Part shown: positions 43,425 to 52,432 of the stretch, piece by piece | How positions within the stretch are numbered: position 1 is the first letter of the stretch | Layout of the letters: every line of letters begins with the position of its first letter | Source: Tistrella mobilis | GTDB taxonomy: Bacteria; Pseudomonadota; Alphaproteobacteria; Tistrellales; Tistrellaceae | Assembly (NCBI RefSeq): GCF_039634785.1 | Contig: NZ_JBBIAB010000013.1 | Span: forward strand, 1-64,000 | Reading direction: 5' to 3' | DNA: 64,000 nt | The notes under the pieces: model-generated | Database searches by the model: none | What the model was told of the DNA's origin: nothing | Seen by the model: only the letters and a program-made list of their open reading frames with translations | Translations under genes and position numbers: made by a program

Positions 43425-44930
43425 ATGGCCGACGCCGCAGTGTTCGATCTGGTCATTCGTGGGGGGCGGGTGGTCGACCCGGAAACCGGGCATGATGCCG
43501 TGGCCGATGTCGGGATCACGGGTGACCGGATCGCGGCGGTGGGGCCGGCGCTCGCGGCCGGGCGGCGCGAGATCGATGCGGCGGGGCTGGTGGTGGCGCC
43601 GGGCTTCATCGATCTGCATGCCCATGGCCAGTCGATCCCGGCCGACCGGATGCAGGCCTTCGACGGGGTCACCACCGCGCTGGAGCTGGAGGTGGGCGCC
43701 CTGCCCGTGGCGGCCTGGTACGATCATCAGCAGGCGGCCGGCCGGGTGCTGAATTACGGGGCGGCCGCCGCCTGGCTGTTCGCACGCAAGGCGGCGATGA
43801 TCGGGCTGGACCTGAACAGCGGCCTGCCGCCGATCGCGATGATGGGCGCGGGCGCCGGTGACATGCGCTGGTCGGTCGATGCCGCCACGCCCGCCCAGAC
43901 CGAAACCATCGTCGACCTCACCCGCCGGGGGCTGGACGAGGGCGCGCTCGGCATCGGCATTCCCCATGGCTATGCCTCGGGCGCCGGGCTGAAGGAGATG
44001 AGCCGGATCTGCGCGCTCGCCGCCGCATACGACCGCCCGACCTATACCCATATCGCCTATATGTCGAACATCGACCCCAGAAGCTCGGTCCAGGCCTATG
44101 TCCAGCTGATCGGCCTGGCGGGTGCCACCGGCGCGCATATGCATATCTGCCATCTGAACAGCACCAGCCTGCGCGACATCGAAGAGGCGGCGGGGCTGAT
44201 CCGCACCGCCCAGGCCCAGGGCCTGCCGGTCACCACCGAAGCCTATCCCTATGGCACCGGCTCCACCGTGCTCAGCGCCGGCTTTTTCATGGAAAGCGAT
44301 TTCGCCGAGCGCACCGGCACCGGCTATGGCGCGATCGAGGTGGTGAGCACCGGCCGGCGTTTCGCCGACCGCGACGAACTGGCCGCAGCCCGTGCCGAGG
44401 CGCCCGAATCCCTGGTGCTCTGGCATTTCCTCGACACCGACGACCCGCACGACACGAAGCTGCTCGACATCTCGGTCACCTTCCCCGGCGGCGCCATCGC
44501 CTCCGACGCCGTGCCGTGGAGCAACCCCGACGGCTCGCTCTATGACGGCGAGGACTGGCCGCTGCCGGCCGACAAATCCTCGCATCCCCGCTCATCCGGC
44601 ACCTTCACCCGCTTCCTGGCCCAATGGGTGCGGGAACGCGAGGTGGTGCCGCTGGTCGAAGCCATGGCCAAATGCTCGCTGATCCCGGCGCAGATCGTGG
44701 AAAGCTGCAGCAGCGCCTTCCGCCGCAAGGGCCGGCTGCAACCCGGCTGCGATGCCGATATCGTGGTCTTCGATCTGGCCCGGGTGCAGGACCGCGCCAC
44801 CTTCGAAGCCATGCATCTGCCGGCCGAGGGCATGGTCCATGTGCTGGTCAATGGCGAGGCGGTGATCAGCGGCGGCGAACTCGTCATCGACGCCCGCCCC
44901 GGCCGGCCGATCCGGAGCGATCCCAGATGA
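43425..44930 (+). CDS. N-acyl-D-amino-acid deacylase (amidohydrolase family)
   Basis: A 501-aa metal-dependent amidohydrolase releasing D-amino acids from N-acyl derivatives. It has an N-terminal beta-sandwich start (FDLVIRGGRVVDPETG), metal ligands H65 and H67 in FIDLHAHGQS, and further TYTHIAYMS and AHMHICHLNST blocks. The stretch GVTTALELEVG, in place of the GNCG cysteine motif of classical D-aminoacylases, points to the N-acyl-D-glutamate-type branch; the exact substrate is open. The last four bases overlap the CobW gene start (ATGA). Upstream, CAATGGCATTG at 43380-43390 is a small perfect palindrome that could be an operator. Confidence 0.82.
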   Translation: MADAAVFDLVIRGGRVVDPETGHDAVADVGITGDRIAAVGPALAAGRREIDAAGLVVAPGFIDLHAHGQSIPADRMQAFDGVTTALELEVGALPVAAWYDHQQAAGRVLNYGAAAAWLFARKAAMIGLDLNSGLPPIAMMGAGAGDMRWSVDAATPAQTETIVDLTRRGLDEGALGIGIPHGYASGAGLKEMSRICALAAAYDRPTYTHIAYMSNIDPRSSVQAYVQLIGLAGATGAHMHICHLNSTSLRDIEEAAGLIRTAQAQGLPVTTEAYPYGTGSTVLSAGFFMESDFAERTGTGYGAIEVVSTGRRFADRDELAAARAEAPESLVLWHFLDTDDPHDTKLLDISVTFPGGAIASDAVPWSNPDGSLYDGEDWPLPADKSSHPRSSGTFTRFLAQWVREREVVPLVEAMAKCSLIPAQIVESCSSAFRRKGRLQPGCDADIVVFDLARVQDRATFEAMHLPAEGMVHVLVNGEAVISGGELVIDARPGRPIRSDPR

Positions 44931-45904
44931 CAGCCGCACCTGCAACCGTCCCCATCCTGGTCATCACCGGCTGGCTGGGGGCGGGCAAGACCACGCTGAT
45001 CAACAGCCTGCTGGCGGGGGCCGGCGGTCGGCGCATCGCCGCGATCGTGAATGATTTCGGCGCCATCAACATCGACGAAGAGCTGATCCGCGCCCGCACC
45101 GATACCGTCGTCGGCCTGGCGAATGGCTGCGTCTGCTGCACCTTGCAGGGCGATCTGTTGCGCACCCTGAAACTGCTGCTCGCCGACGATCCGCCGCCGG
45201 ATCAGATCATCGTCGAGGCGAGCGGCGTGGCCGACCCGGCCGGCATCATCCAGGCCCTGTCCGACCCGGTGCTGTGGAAGAGCACGCGGCTGGATGCCGT
45301 GCTCTGCGTGGTCGATGCCGAGGATCTGGTGGCAAACCCTGCCCGGCGGGCCGACCCGCTCTGGCAGGCGCAGCTGGCGGCGGCGAGTTTCGTGGTCCTC
45401 ACCAAGGCCGGCGGGCTCGACGCCGGGGCGGCGGCGGATCTCGCCCGCAGCCTGTCGCCCGGGGCCAAGCCGCCGGTGATCGACACCGCGCGCGAACCCC
45501 TGCCGACGACCCTGCTGCTGGATGGCGGCCCCGACCTCCCCGCCCTGCCCGGCCGACGCTTCACCGCAACCCCGACCGCCGCCGGTGAAGGCCAGGGAGA
45601 GGGGGGCCATGCGGGCAGCCGCTTCGCCACCACCACCTGGCAGGGTGCGGGCCCCGTCAGCCTGGTGGCGCTTCAGGCGCTGATCGGCGCGCTGGCGCCG
45701 GTGCTGGTCCGCGCCAAGGGGATCTTCCGCTTCACGGAAAAGCCCGGCCAGACCTGGCTTCTCCAGATGGTCGGACAAAGGGTGACGCTGGCACCGCTTT
45801 CGGGAGATTATCCGGAAGGCTGCCGCCTGGTCCTGATTGCAGAGGCCGGGCGGCTTGACGGCGCGGCCATCGCCGCGCAGCTTGCGCCACAGACACCTCT
45901 TTAA
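44927..45904 (+). CDS. CobW/COG0523-family GTPase metallochaperone
   Basis: A 325-aa G3E-family GTPase. It has Walker A GWLGAGKTT (15-23), the metal-binding CxCC motif in ANGCVCCTL (C68, C70, C71), an Asp-rich switch region, and VLTKAG as nucleotide-specificity loop. A CobW C-terminal domain starts at about residue 215. Translation is coupled to the D-aminoacylase gene by an ATGA overlap. This suggests it delivers zinc to that enzyme; metal identity and client are inferred. It also carries a short Gly-rich insert at about 220-230. Confidence 0.88.
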   Translation: MTAAPATVPILVITGWLGAGKTTLINSLLAGAGGRRIAAIVNDFGAINIDEELIRARTDTVVGLANGCVCCTLQGDLLRTLKLLLADDPPPDQIIVEASGVADPAGIIQALSDPVLWKSTRLDAVLCVVDAEDLVANPARRADPLWQAQLAAASFVVLTKAGGLDAGAAADLARSLSPGAKPPVIDTAREPLPTTLLLDGGPDLPALPGRRFTATPTAAGEGQGEGGHAGSRFATTTWQGAGPVSLVALQALIGALAPVLVRAKGIFRFTEKPGQTWLLQMVGQRVTLAPLSGDYPEGCRLVLIAEAGRLDGAAIAAQLAPQTPL

Positions 45905-45924
45905 CCGGAAGAAGAACCGCATTC

Positions 45925-46749
45925 ATGCAGCGTGCGAAGGGCACCGACCGCATTCTCGACATCCTTGAACATCTGGAGACCGAGACCAGGCCGGTCAGCC
46001 GCAATGCGCTGGCCAAGGCGCTGAACTGCCCGCGGTCGACGATCTATTCCCTGGTCGACCAGCTGGTCGCCCGCGACTGGCTGACCCAGGACGACAGCGG
46101 CACCATCAGCCTTGGCCATCGGGTGGGGCTGCTGGGCCTCGCCTATTCACGCAATGCGCGGTTCGAGCCGGTGGCCCGCGAGGTGGTGCAGCGGGTGGCG
46201 AGCGAGGCCGGCGTGGTCACCGAAATCAACATTGCCGACAGCTGGCAGCAGCTGGTGCTGATTTCGGCCACCGGCCGCAGCCGCAATTATCTGCGCACGG
46301 TGGAAGGCTCGCGCTATCCCCTGCCGATCACCGGCTCGGCGCGGCTGCAACTGGCCGACATCCCGCGCGAGGTGATCCGCCGCAACATCCCGGACGAAGA
46401 CTTCCGCCTGGGCTCGGGCGAGATCCTGCCCTTCGAGACCTTCTGCGCCGAAATCGACCAGGCCCGCCGCGACGGCCATTTCATCGCCCGCGGGCTGATC
46501 GACCGTTATGTCGGCACGGCCGGGGTGCCGATCCTGAACCGCCACGGCCACTGCGTCGCCACCCTCAGCATCATCCTGCCCCAGGCCGACCTGGACGCCC
46601 GCCAGAACGACCTGCTCGACATCCTGCGCCGCGGCGCCGACGAATTGTCGGGCTACCTCCGCGCCGCCGTCTGGCCGATGGGCGACCGGGCTTATGGGCA
46701 TCTGTTTCATGATCGGGTGGGGGTTGGGGGGGCGGTGGGGGCGGGGTGA
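45925..46749 (+). CDS. IclR-family transcriptional regulator
   Basis: A 274-aa regulator with a winged HTH (GTDRILDILEHLETETRPVSRNALAKALNCPRSTIYSLVDQLVARDWL) and an IclR effector domain (residues about 75-250; GVVTEINIADSWQQLVLIS, ARGLIDRYVGTAGVPILNRHG). It is 20 bp after cobW, in the same direction. It probably controls the D-amino-acid region that continues on the other side of the accessory insert. The C-terminal 25 residues are Gly-rich and unusual. Confidence 0.85.
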   Translation: MQRAKGTDRILDILEHLETETRPVSRNALAKALNCPRSTIYSLVDQLVARDWLTQDDSGTISLGHRVGLLGLAYSRNARFEPVAREVVQRVASEAGVVTEINIADSWQQLVLISATGRSRNYLRTVEGSRYPLPITGSARLQLADIPREVIRRNIPDEDFRLGSGEILPFETFCAEIDQARRDGHFIARGLIDRYVGTAGVPILNRHGHCVATLSIILPQADLDARQNDLLDILRRGADELSGYLRAAVWPMGDRAYGHLFHDRVGVGGAVGAG

Positions 46750-46812
46750 GAGGCCCAGACCACTGCAATCACGTGATGATATCATCATCAAGAGGTTAGC
46801 ATCGGACATCGG

Positions 46813-47064
46813 CTACCACTCCCATTCCTCCTCGTCCCACTCATGCGCCATCGTGTCGGGGACAAGCGGCAGGTCGTCCTTGGCTGCGGCCATCCTCGCG
46901 AAGGCGTCGTCCCAGCCATCGCGTATGCGTCGCGTCGACGCCAGCACGACGACGCCGTGCTCGACGCGCATCTCGATCTCGTCGCCGAAGCCGCATTCCT
47001 TGATGACCGAGCTGGGAATCCGCACGCCCTTGGAATTGCCGATCGGGATCAGGTTCACTTTCAT
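46813..47064 (-). CDS. MazE/AbrB-type antitoxin
   Basis: An 83-aa protein with a SpoVT/AbrB swapped-hairpin DNA-binding domain at the N-terminus (KVNLIPIGNSKGVRIPSSVIKECGFGDEIEMRVEHGVVVL) and an acidic C-terminal tail (MAHEWDEEEWEW) of the kind that wraps a MazF toxin. AGGAGG 8 nt before ATG 47064 is a strong ribosome site; a TTG two codons earlier is possible. No toxin gene follows in the 60 bases before the IclR gene. It is a solitary antitoxin, next to an insertion-sequence remnant. Confidence 0.8.
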   Translation of the reverse strand: MKVNLIPIGNSKGVRIPSSVIKECGFGDEIEMRVEHGVVVLASTRRIRDGWDDAFARMAAAKDDLPLVPDTMAHEWDEEEWEW

Positions 47065-47207
47065 GGCCAAATCCTCCTATGTAATTACAATGCGATTACC
47101 GCAGCAGATACTGTCAATGCTTCCCCACAGGCCGTGATCACGGTAGCGAGGCAGCGCCGGTCATCCCCACTGGCTCCGCGTTACCGCTCCGTTGCGTCAT
47201 AGAGGCC

Positions 47208-47396
47208 GGGAACGGTTTGGTCGCCCTGAGCGTCGAGCGCCTGAACGACGAGATCAAGCGCCGTACCGAGATCGTCGGCATCTTTCCGGGCGAGGCCGCC
47301 ATCACAAGGCTCATCAGCGCCATTTTCCTGGAGCAGGATGATGAATGGGCCGTCAGCAATGATCCACACATCATACTTCCCGCCGTCGCAGCATGA
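47208..47396 (+). pseudogene. IS256-family transposase, C-terminal remnant
   Basis: The plus-strand frame ending at the TGA 47394-47396 reads LSVERLNDEIKRRTEIVGIF, then PGEAAITRLISAIFLEQDDEWAV, the well-known C-terminal end of IS256-family (mutator-type) transposases. No start codon or catalytic DDE region is present. The sequence behind the stop (GAGCTACACCACGGGGTGG) resembles IS256-family right ends. Only the last 60 residues or so of the transposase remain. Confidence 0.85.
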
Positions 47397-47526
47397 GACA
47401 GCCGGCCAGACATACCGGAGACTTCGGCGCTATTGTGCGAGCTACACCACGGGGTGGGACACGATTTGGACAGAGATGGACGCCGATGCCGTAAGGCGCC
47501 AGATTGAAAGCGAGTTGCGATGAATC

Positions 47527-47554
47527 AAAAAGGGGCGCTATCGGCGCCCCTTTT
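47527..47554. terminator. Bidirectional rho-independent terminator
   Basis: Stem GGGGCGC/GCGCCCC with a TATCG loop, flanked by five A residues and four T residues. It serves the lipoprotein gene on the minus strand (stop at 47560) and any plus-strand transcript from the IS remnant side. The 47397-47526 stretch before it shows no supported gene. Confidence 0.85.
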
Positions 47555-47559
47555 CTACA

Positions 47560-48426
47560 TCAGTGGTTCTTCACAAAGAAGAATGTCTTCCCTTGGTGGA
47601 GAATGATTGGATATTTTAGAAAAGACATGTGTCCGGATTCGTTTTGATAAGCGAGGGTCATCGCCGGGAAGAGTATATACATCCATTCCGGTAGGCGCGC
47701 AGTGTAATCTGTCATTATATCGTAGTCAGGAAATGTAGCCTTCGCATAGTCGATTCGCGAATCAGGGACGTAACTATAGGATGGAAAACCGGAAGTTGAG
47801 AGTATGCCAGACTTTACTGGCTCGGATTGTGGGGGAGACAGTGGACCAATTTCGGTCGGCGGGAGAATAGAAAGCTGGTAACCGCACCTTTTTGATTCAA
47901 AACATTTTTCAGACGTGAAATTGTATTGGATACGATATCCATCGTAATTTTTGCCGATCCGTTCTTCTGCGCGGACAACTGCGACGTCTGGCGCAAATTT
48001 TTGAACCGAAACCGTTATATCCGCCGTCTCGATCGCCTCGACGATCGCCTCGACAGCGTCTGTTGCAGTGGTCGCCTTCTCAGGTGGCACCCATGCGATC
48101 AGCACGGGCCAGGTCGGTGCTTTTGGTCCGCTGGCGCCTGCCAGAAAGCCTAATGCACCGCTTGTGAGCGATGTGAAACCCGCCGCAGGGGAGAGTGCAC
48201 CGACAACGCCGCCGACGATGCTGCTGTCGAAGATGCCGGTGGAAGGGATGTTCGTGCCCTCGGGGATCCTCACGTCCCGAATCCCCTGGATGCCGGCCGC
48301 CCGCGCTATCCGGTAAGCGCGACTGTCACTTGGCAGTCCCTCGTAGCCGCTCTGGGGGCCGCTTGAAGCGCAGGCCTGTAAGATGAGCGCAAGGGCGGCT
48401 GTAACGGCGAATGACGTCTTCTTCAA
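47560..48426 (-). CDS. Lipoprotein of unknown function
   Basis: A 288-aa predicted lipoprotein: KKT, hydrophobic stretch, then lipobox LILQ-A-C with Cys19. Mature features include a glycine-rich hydrophobic segment (about 65-100; SSIVGGVVGALSPAAGF, GALGFLAGASGP) that may insert into membrane, then a Tyr-rich beta-like domain to the end. TTG 48426 is proposed because GGAG lies upstream and it puts the signal at the N-terminus; ATG 48459 is an alternative. GC content and codon use are clearly lower than in the neighbours, consistent with transfer along with the IS remnant. I do not recognise the family. Confidence 0.65.
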   Translation of the reverse strand: MKKTSFAVTAALALILQACASSGPQSGYEGLPSDSRAYRIARAAGIQGIRDVRIPEGTNIPSTGIFDSSIVGGVVGALSPAAGFTSLTSGALGFLAGASGPKAPTWPVLIAWVPPEKATTATDAVEAIVEAIETADITVSVQKFAPDVAVVRAEERIGKNYDGYRIQYNFTSEKCFESKRCGYQLSILPPTEIGPLSPPQSEPVKSGILSTSGFPSYSYVPDSRIDYAKATFPDYDIMTDYTARLPEWMYILFPAMTLAYQNESGHMSFLKYPIILHQGKTFFFVKNH

Positions 48427-48581
48427 GGCGCTGGCTCCCGAGTGGTGGTGTCCCAGCATACAACATTGGTGCGGTCGAACGAGGGGCCTGCGAGGGGCTT
48501 CCAGAGCGCCGTCGCAAGCGGCATCGTTCTACTCGTGGTTTTTACGCTCTGGCTGTCGATGATCGCAACCGACGACAGGCG

Positions 48582-49811
48582 CTACGCGATCCCCCCCAAC
48601 CCCAACTCCCCCGGCACCCTTTCATTCCCCGCCAGCTCCCCCGCCAGCATCCGCCCGGTGGTCGGGCCCAGGGTGAAGCCCTGGTGGCCGTGGCCGAAAT
48701 TCAGCCACAGCCCCTTGTGGCGCGGGGCACGGCCCACAACCGGAAGCATGCCGGGCATGCAGGGGCGGTTGCCGAACCAGGCCTCGGATTCGACCGGGGT
48801 GCCCAGGTCGAACAGCTCGCCGGCAGCCATGCGGGCGCGGTCGATCTGGTGGCGGGTGGCGGTGGCGGTCAGGTCGGTGAGTTCCGCGCCGGTCAGCACC
48901 CGCAGCCCCTTGCGCATCGGCGCCACCACGATGCCGCGATCGGCATCGATCAGCGGCAGGTCGGGGCCGCGGCCGCCGGTGAAATGGCGGTGATAGCCGC
49001 GCTTGAAGAACATCGGCACCCGATAGCCCAGCGGCCGGAGCAGATCAGCGCTCCACGGCCCCAGCGCCACCACCACATGTTCGGCCTCGATCGGCCCGTC
49101 GGGGCCGTCGATCCGCCAGGTGCTGCCGGTCTGGCGGAGCGTGGTGGCATCGGCGATGACGGTGGCACCGCCCCGCGCGCTGAACAGCCGGGCATAGGCG
49201 GCAACCAGCGCGCCCGGATCGGCGCAGCTCCAGGCATCGGTCCAGTGCACCGCGCCGGCAAGCCCGATGCGGAGCGTGGGCTCGGCCTGCGCGAGGTCCT
49301 GGCCGGTTTCGATCCGCGCCGCCACGCCGAAATCCTGCCGCAGCCTTTCGGCCTCGTGCACCGCCTGATCGAAGCTGCGGGGCCTGCGATAGACGTCGCG
49401 AAACCCGTCGCGGCGGATCAGATCCCCGGCGCCGGCCGCCTCGATCAGCGGCGCGTGGTCCTCTCCGGCCTGCCGGATCATCGCGCTGTAGACCGCGGCG
49501 ATGCGGCGATGGCTGGCCGGGGCCGACGCCAGGAAATAGCGCAGCACCGGCCCCGCCCAGCGATGCAGCGATCCCGCCCGCCAGCGGACCTTGTCGTTGA
49601 AGCCCAGCGCCGCCGACAGGATCTCCCCCGCCTGGCGGGGGAAGGGATAGGGCTCCACCGCCTCCATCTGGATGATGCCGGCATTGCCGTAGCTGGTTTC
49701 CTCGCCCGCCGGGCGGCGATCGGCCAGCGTGACCGCCACCCCCAGCCGCTGCAACGCCAGGGCCGTGCCGACGCCGACCATGCCGGCGCCCAGAACGATG
49801 CAATCCTTCAT
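48582..49811 (-). CDS. dadA: D-amino-acid dehydrogenase-like FAD oxidoreductase
   Basis: A 409-aa DAO-family flavoprotein with N-terminal FAD-binding IVLGAGMVGVGTALALQRLGVAVTLADRR, the ETSYGNAGIIQ segment typical of DadA-like dehydrogenases, and a C-terminal GHGHQGFTLGPTTGRMLAGEL. It oxidatively deaminates D-amino acids to keto acids, passing electrons to the respiratory chain. It follows the ABC importer genes by 61 bases in the same direction and fits with the D-aminoacylase across the insert. ATG 49811 is chosen to start just before the dinucleotide fold. Confidence 0.83.
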   Translation of the reverse strand: MKDCIVLGAGMVGVGTALALQRLGVAVTLADRRPAGEETSYGNAGIIQMEAVEPYPFPRQAGEILSAALGFNDKVRWRAGSLHRWAGPVLRYFLASAPASHRRIAAVYSAMIRQAGEDHAPLIEAAGAGDLIRRDGFRDVYRRPRSFDQAVHEAERLRQDFGVAARIETGQDLAQAEPTLRIGLAGAVHWTDAWSCADPGALVAAYARLFSARGGATVIADATTLRQTGSTWRIDGPDGPIEAEHVVVALGPWSADLLRPLGYRVPMFFKRGYHRHFTGGRGPDLPLIDADRGIVVAPMRKGLRVLTGAELTDLTATATRHQIDRARMAAGELFDLGTPVESEAWFGNRPCMPGMLPVVGRAPRHKGLWLNFGHGHQGFTLGPTTGRMLAGELAGNERVPGELGLGGIA

Positions 49812-49872
49812 GAAAATCAGATCCCCGATGACAGAAGACAATGAGAGGGAAGGTTACGGACCCGGTTGGAGG

Positions 49873-51567
49873 TTATGCACCCGGCCGGAGGGGCGCAATC
49901 TCGCGGCAGGCGGCGAAATCCCAGCCGCGGCCGGGGGCGGCGTCGATCAGCGCGTGGGTATAGGCATGGCGCGGGGCCACCAGCACCCGGCCGGCCGGGC
50001 CCTGTTCCACCACCCGGCCCTGCTGCATCACGATCACCTCGTCGCAGATCTGGGCCGCCACGCGCAGATCATGGGTGATGAACAGGATGGCGATGCCCAG
50101 CTCGTCCTGCAGCCGTTCCAGCAGTTTCAGCACCTGATCCTGCACCGACACGTCGAGCGCCGACACGGCCTCGTCGGCCACGATCACCTCGGGCTCCATG
50201 GCGACCGCCCGGGCGATGGCGATGCGCTGGCGCTGCCCGCCCGAGAACTGATGGGGATAGCGGTCCAGCGCGTCCGCCGTCAACCCCACGGTCTGAAGCA
50301 GGCTTCGCGCCCGGGCCAGCGCCTCGTCCCGCGGCCGGCCGAAATTCATCGGCCCCTCGATCAGGCTGTCGGCGATCCGCCGCCTGGGGTTCAGCGAGCG
50401 GTACGGGTCCTGAAACACGATCTGGATCTTCTGGCGCCGCCGGCGCATCGCCCCGGGGTTCAGATGGGTGATGTCGGTGCCGGCCAGGCTGATCCGGCCC
50501 TGGCTGGGATCGATCAGCCGCATCACGCAGCGTGCCACCGTCGACTTGCCGGAGCCGCTTTCGCCCACGATACCGATGGTCCGGCCGGGCCTGAGGGCGA
50601 AGCTCACATCCTCGGCCGCCCGCTTGGCCAGGGTCGGTTTCAGGAAGCCGCCGCTCCGATATGTCTTGCCCAGCCCCGCCACGTCCAGCACCGGCGGGCG
50701 GGTTTGCGGATCCCGGGCCGCGCGCGGCCGCAGGCTCGGCACCGCCGCCAGCAGGGCCCTGGTGTAGTCGTGTTCGGGGGCGCGGAACAACCGTTCGGCG
50801 GGGGCGGTCTCGACCAGCCGGCCCTGGCGCATCACATGCACCGTGTCGGCGATTTCCGACACCACGCCCATATCATGGGTGATGAACAGCACCGCGGTGC
50901 CGTGCACCCGCTGCATCCGGGCGATCAGCGACAGGATCTGCTTCTGGGTGGTGACGTCCAGCGCCGTGGTCGGCTCGTCGGCGATCAGCAGGGCCGGTTC
51001 CAGGATCAGCGCCATGGCGATCATCACCCGCTGGCGCTGGCCGCCCGACAGCTGATGCGGATAGGCGCGAAAGATCCGCGCGATATCGGGCAGATGCACC
51101 TGTTCCATCGCCGCCAGCACCCGGGCGCTGCGCTCGGCGCGCGACAGCCTCGCCCCTTTCGATCGACCATGCGTCTCCAGCACCTCGGCGATCTGGTCGC
51201 CGACCCGCATCACCGGGTTGAGCGCGGTCATCGGCTCCTGAAAGATCATCGCCATCCGGTCGCCGCGCAGGCCGCGCAGCTGGCGCGGCGTGCGGGTCAG
51301 AAGCTCCGTGCCCTGAAGCAGGATCCGCCCCGACCGGACGTTCAGCACGCCGGGCGGCAGCAGCCCCATGACGGCAAGCGAGGTCAGGGACTTGCCCGAC
51401 CCGCTCTCGCCCACCAGGCAGGCGGTCTCGCCCTGCCTGATCTTAAGGCTCACCTCGTCCAGCACCGGCCGGGGGCCGGCCGCGGTCTGAAGGTCGATGC
51501 ACAGCCGGTCGATGGCGAGCACCTCTTCGGCCCCGTCGAAGCCGGCGGTCTTGAAACGGCTCGTCAT
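49873..51567 (-). CDS. Dipeptide/oligopeptide ABC transporter, fused double ATPase
   Basis: A 564-aa protein with two complete ATPase halves in one chain (DppD-DppF fusion, GsiA-like). The first half has Walker [12 protein letters not shown], signature [15 protein letters not shown] and Walker [13 protein letters not shown]. The second half has [26 protein letters not shown] and [12 protein letters not shown]. The typical Cys-containing oligopeptide C-terminal block is shortened between halves ([15 protein letters not shown]). It drives import through the DppB/DppC permeases encoded just upstream. ATG 51567 follows the DppC stop by four bases. Confidence 0.93.
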   Translation of the reverse strand: MTSRFKTAGFDGAEEVLAIDRLCIDLQTAAGPRPVLDEVSLKIRQGETACLVGESGSGKSLTSLAVMGLLPPGVLNVRSGRILLQGTELLTRTPRQLRGLRGDRMAMIFQEPMTALNPVMRVGDQIAEVLETHGRSKGARLSRAERSARVLAAMEQVHLPDIARIFRAYPHQLSGGQRQRVMIAMALILEPALLIADEPTTALDVTTQKQILSLIARMQRVHGTAVLFITHDMGVVSEIADTVHVMRQGRLVETAPAERLFRAPEHDYTRALLAAVPSLRPRAARDPQTRPPVLDVAGLGKTYRSGGFLKPTLAKRAAEDVSFALRPGRTIGIVGESGSGKSTVARCVMRLIDPSQGRISLAGTDITHLNPGAMRRRRQKIQIVFQDPYRSLNPRRRIADSLIEGPMNFGRPRDEALARARSLLQTVGLTADALDRYPHQFSGGQRQRIAIARAVAMEPEVIVADEAVSALDVSVQDQVLKLLERLQDELGIAILFITHDLRVAAQICDEVIVMQQGRVVEQGPAGRVLVAPRHAYTHALIDAAPGRGWDFAACREIAPLRPGA

Positions 51568-51571
51568 CGGC

Positions 51572-52432
51572 TCAGCCCTCCCGACGGCGCATGCGCGGAT
51601 CCAGCATGTCGCGCGCCGCATCACCCAGAATGTTGATCGCCAGCACACACAGGGACAGCAGCAGCCCGGGCCAGAAGATCAGCGACGGCTTCAGCAGGAA
51701 ATAGCTGCGGCCCTCGGCCATGATATTGCCCCAGCTGGGCGTTTCGGTGCCGATGCCCAGCCCCAGGAAGGACAGGATCGATTCGATCAGGATCGCCGAG
51801 GCACAGATATAGGTGCCCTGCACGATCAGCGGCGCCAGCGTGTTCGGCATCAGATGCCGCCACAGGATCACCGGCATGCGCGTGCCCAGCGTCATCGCCG
51901 CCTCGACATAGGGTTCCTCGCGCGCCGACAGCACGACCGAGCGCACCAGCCGCACCACCCGCGGGATCTCGGAAAAGGTGATCGCCAGGATCACCGACAG
52001 GACGCTGGCGCCGTGGATCGCGACCAGCGCCACCGCCAGCAGCACCGGCGGGATCGCCATGAAGGCGTCCATCACCCGCATGATCACCGCATCGGCGGTG
52101 CGGAAGAAGCCCGCGACCAGCCCGATGACCAGGCCGGCCATGATGCTGACCGCCGCGGTGCCGATGCCGATCAGCAGCGACACCCGGCCGCCATAAAGCA
52201 CGCGCGACATGAGGTCACGGCCCAGCGCATCGGTGCCGAGCGGGAAGTCGCCCCCCGGCGGTTTCAGCCGGGTCAGCGGCGACAGCGCCAGCGGATCATG
52301 CGGCGCCAGCAGCGGCGCCAGAAGCGTGGCGAGCACGATTGCCGCCAGCACCAGCACGGCCAGGCCAGGAACGATCAGGCCGGGGACGATCAGTGCCGGC
52401 ATCTGACGGATCGAACGAAACATCTGTGCCAT
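51572..52432 (-). CDS. Dipeptide-type ABC transporter permease, DppC-like
   Basis: A 286-aa inner-membrane permease with about six helices. It has the N-terminal LLAPHDPLALSPLTRLKPPGGDFPLGTDALGRDLMSRVLYGGRVSL block, diagnostic of DppC/OppC proteins, and the EAA loop EAAMTLGTRMPVILWRHLMPNTLAPLIV. The start codon overlaps the DppB stop by one base (TGATG). A short N-terminal duplication (LIVPGLIVPGL) is present. Confidence 0.93.
   Translation of the reverse strand: MAQMFRSIRQMPALIVPGLIVPGLAVLVLAAIVLATLLAPLLAPHDPLALSPLTRLKPPGGDFPLGTDALGRDLMSRVLYGGRVSLLIGIGTAAVSIMAGLVIGLVAGFFRTADAVIMRVMDAFMAIPPVLLAVALVAIHGASVLSVILAITFSEIPRVVRLVRSVVLSAREEPYVEAAMTLGTRMPVILWRHLMPNTLAPLIVQGTYICASAILIESILSFLGLGIGTETPSWGNIMAEGRSYFLLKPSLIFWPGLLLSLCVLAINILGDAARDMLDPRMRRREG

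Noticed and set aside
46750-46812. A MazF-type toxin partner for the MazE-like gene
   Set aside because: Only about 60 bases separate MazE from the IclR gene and no toxin frame exists on either side.
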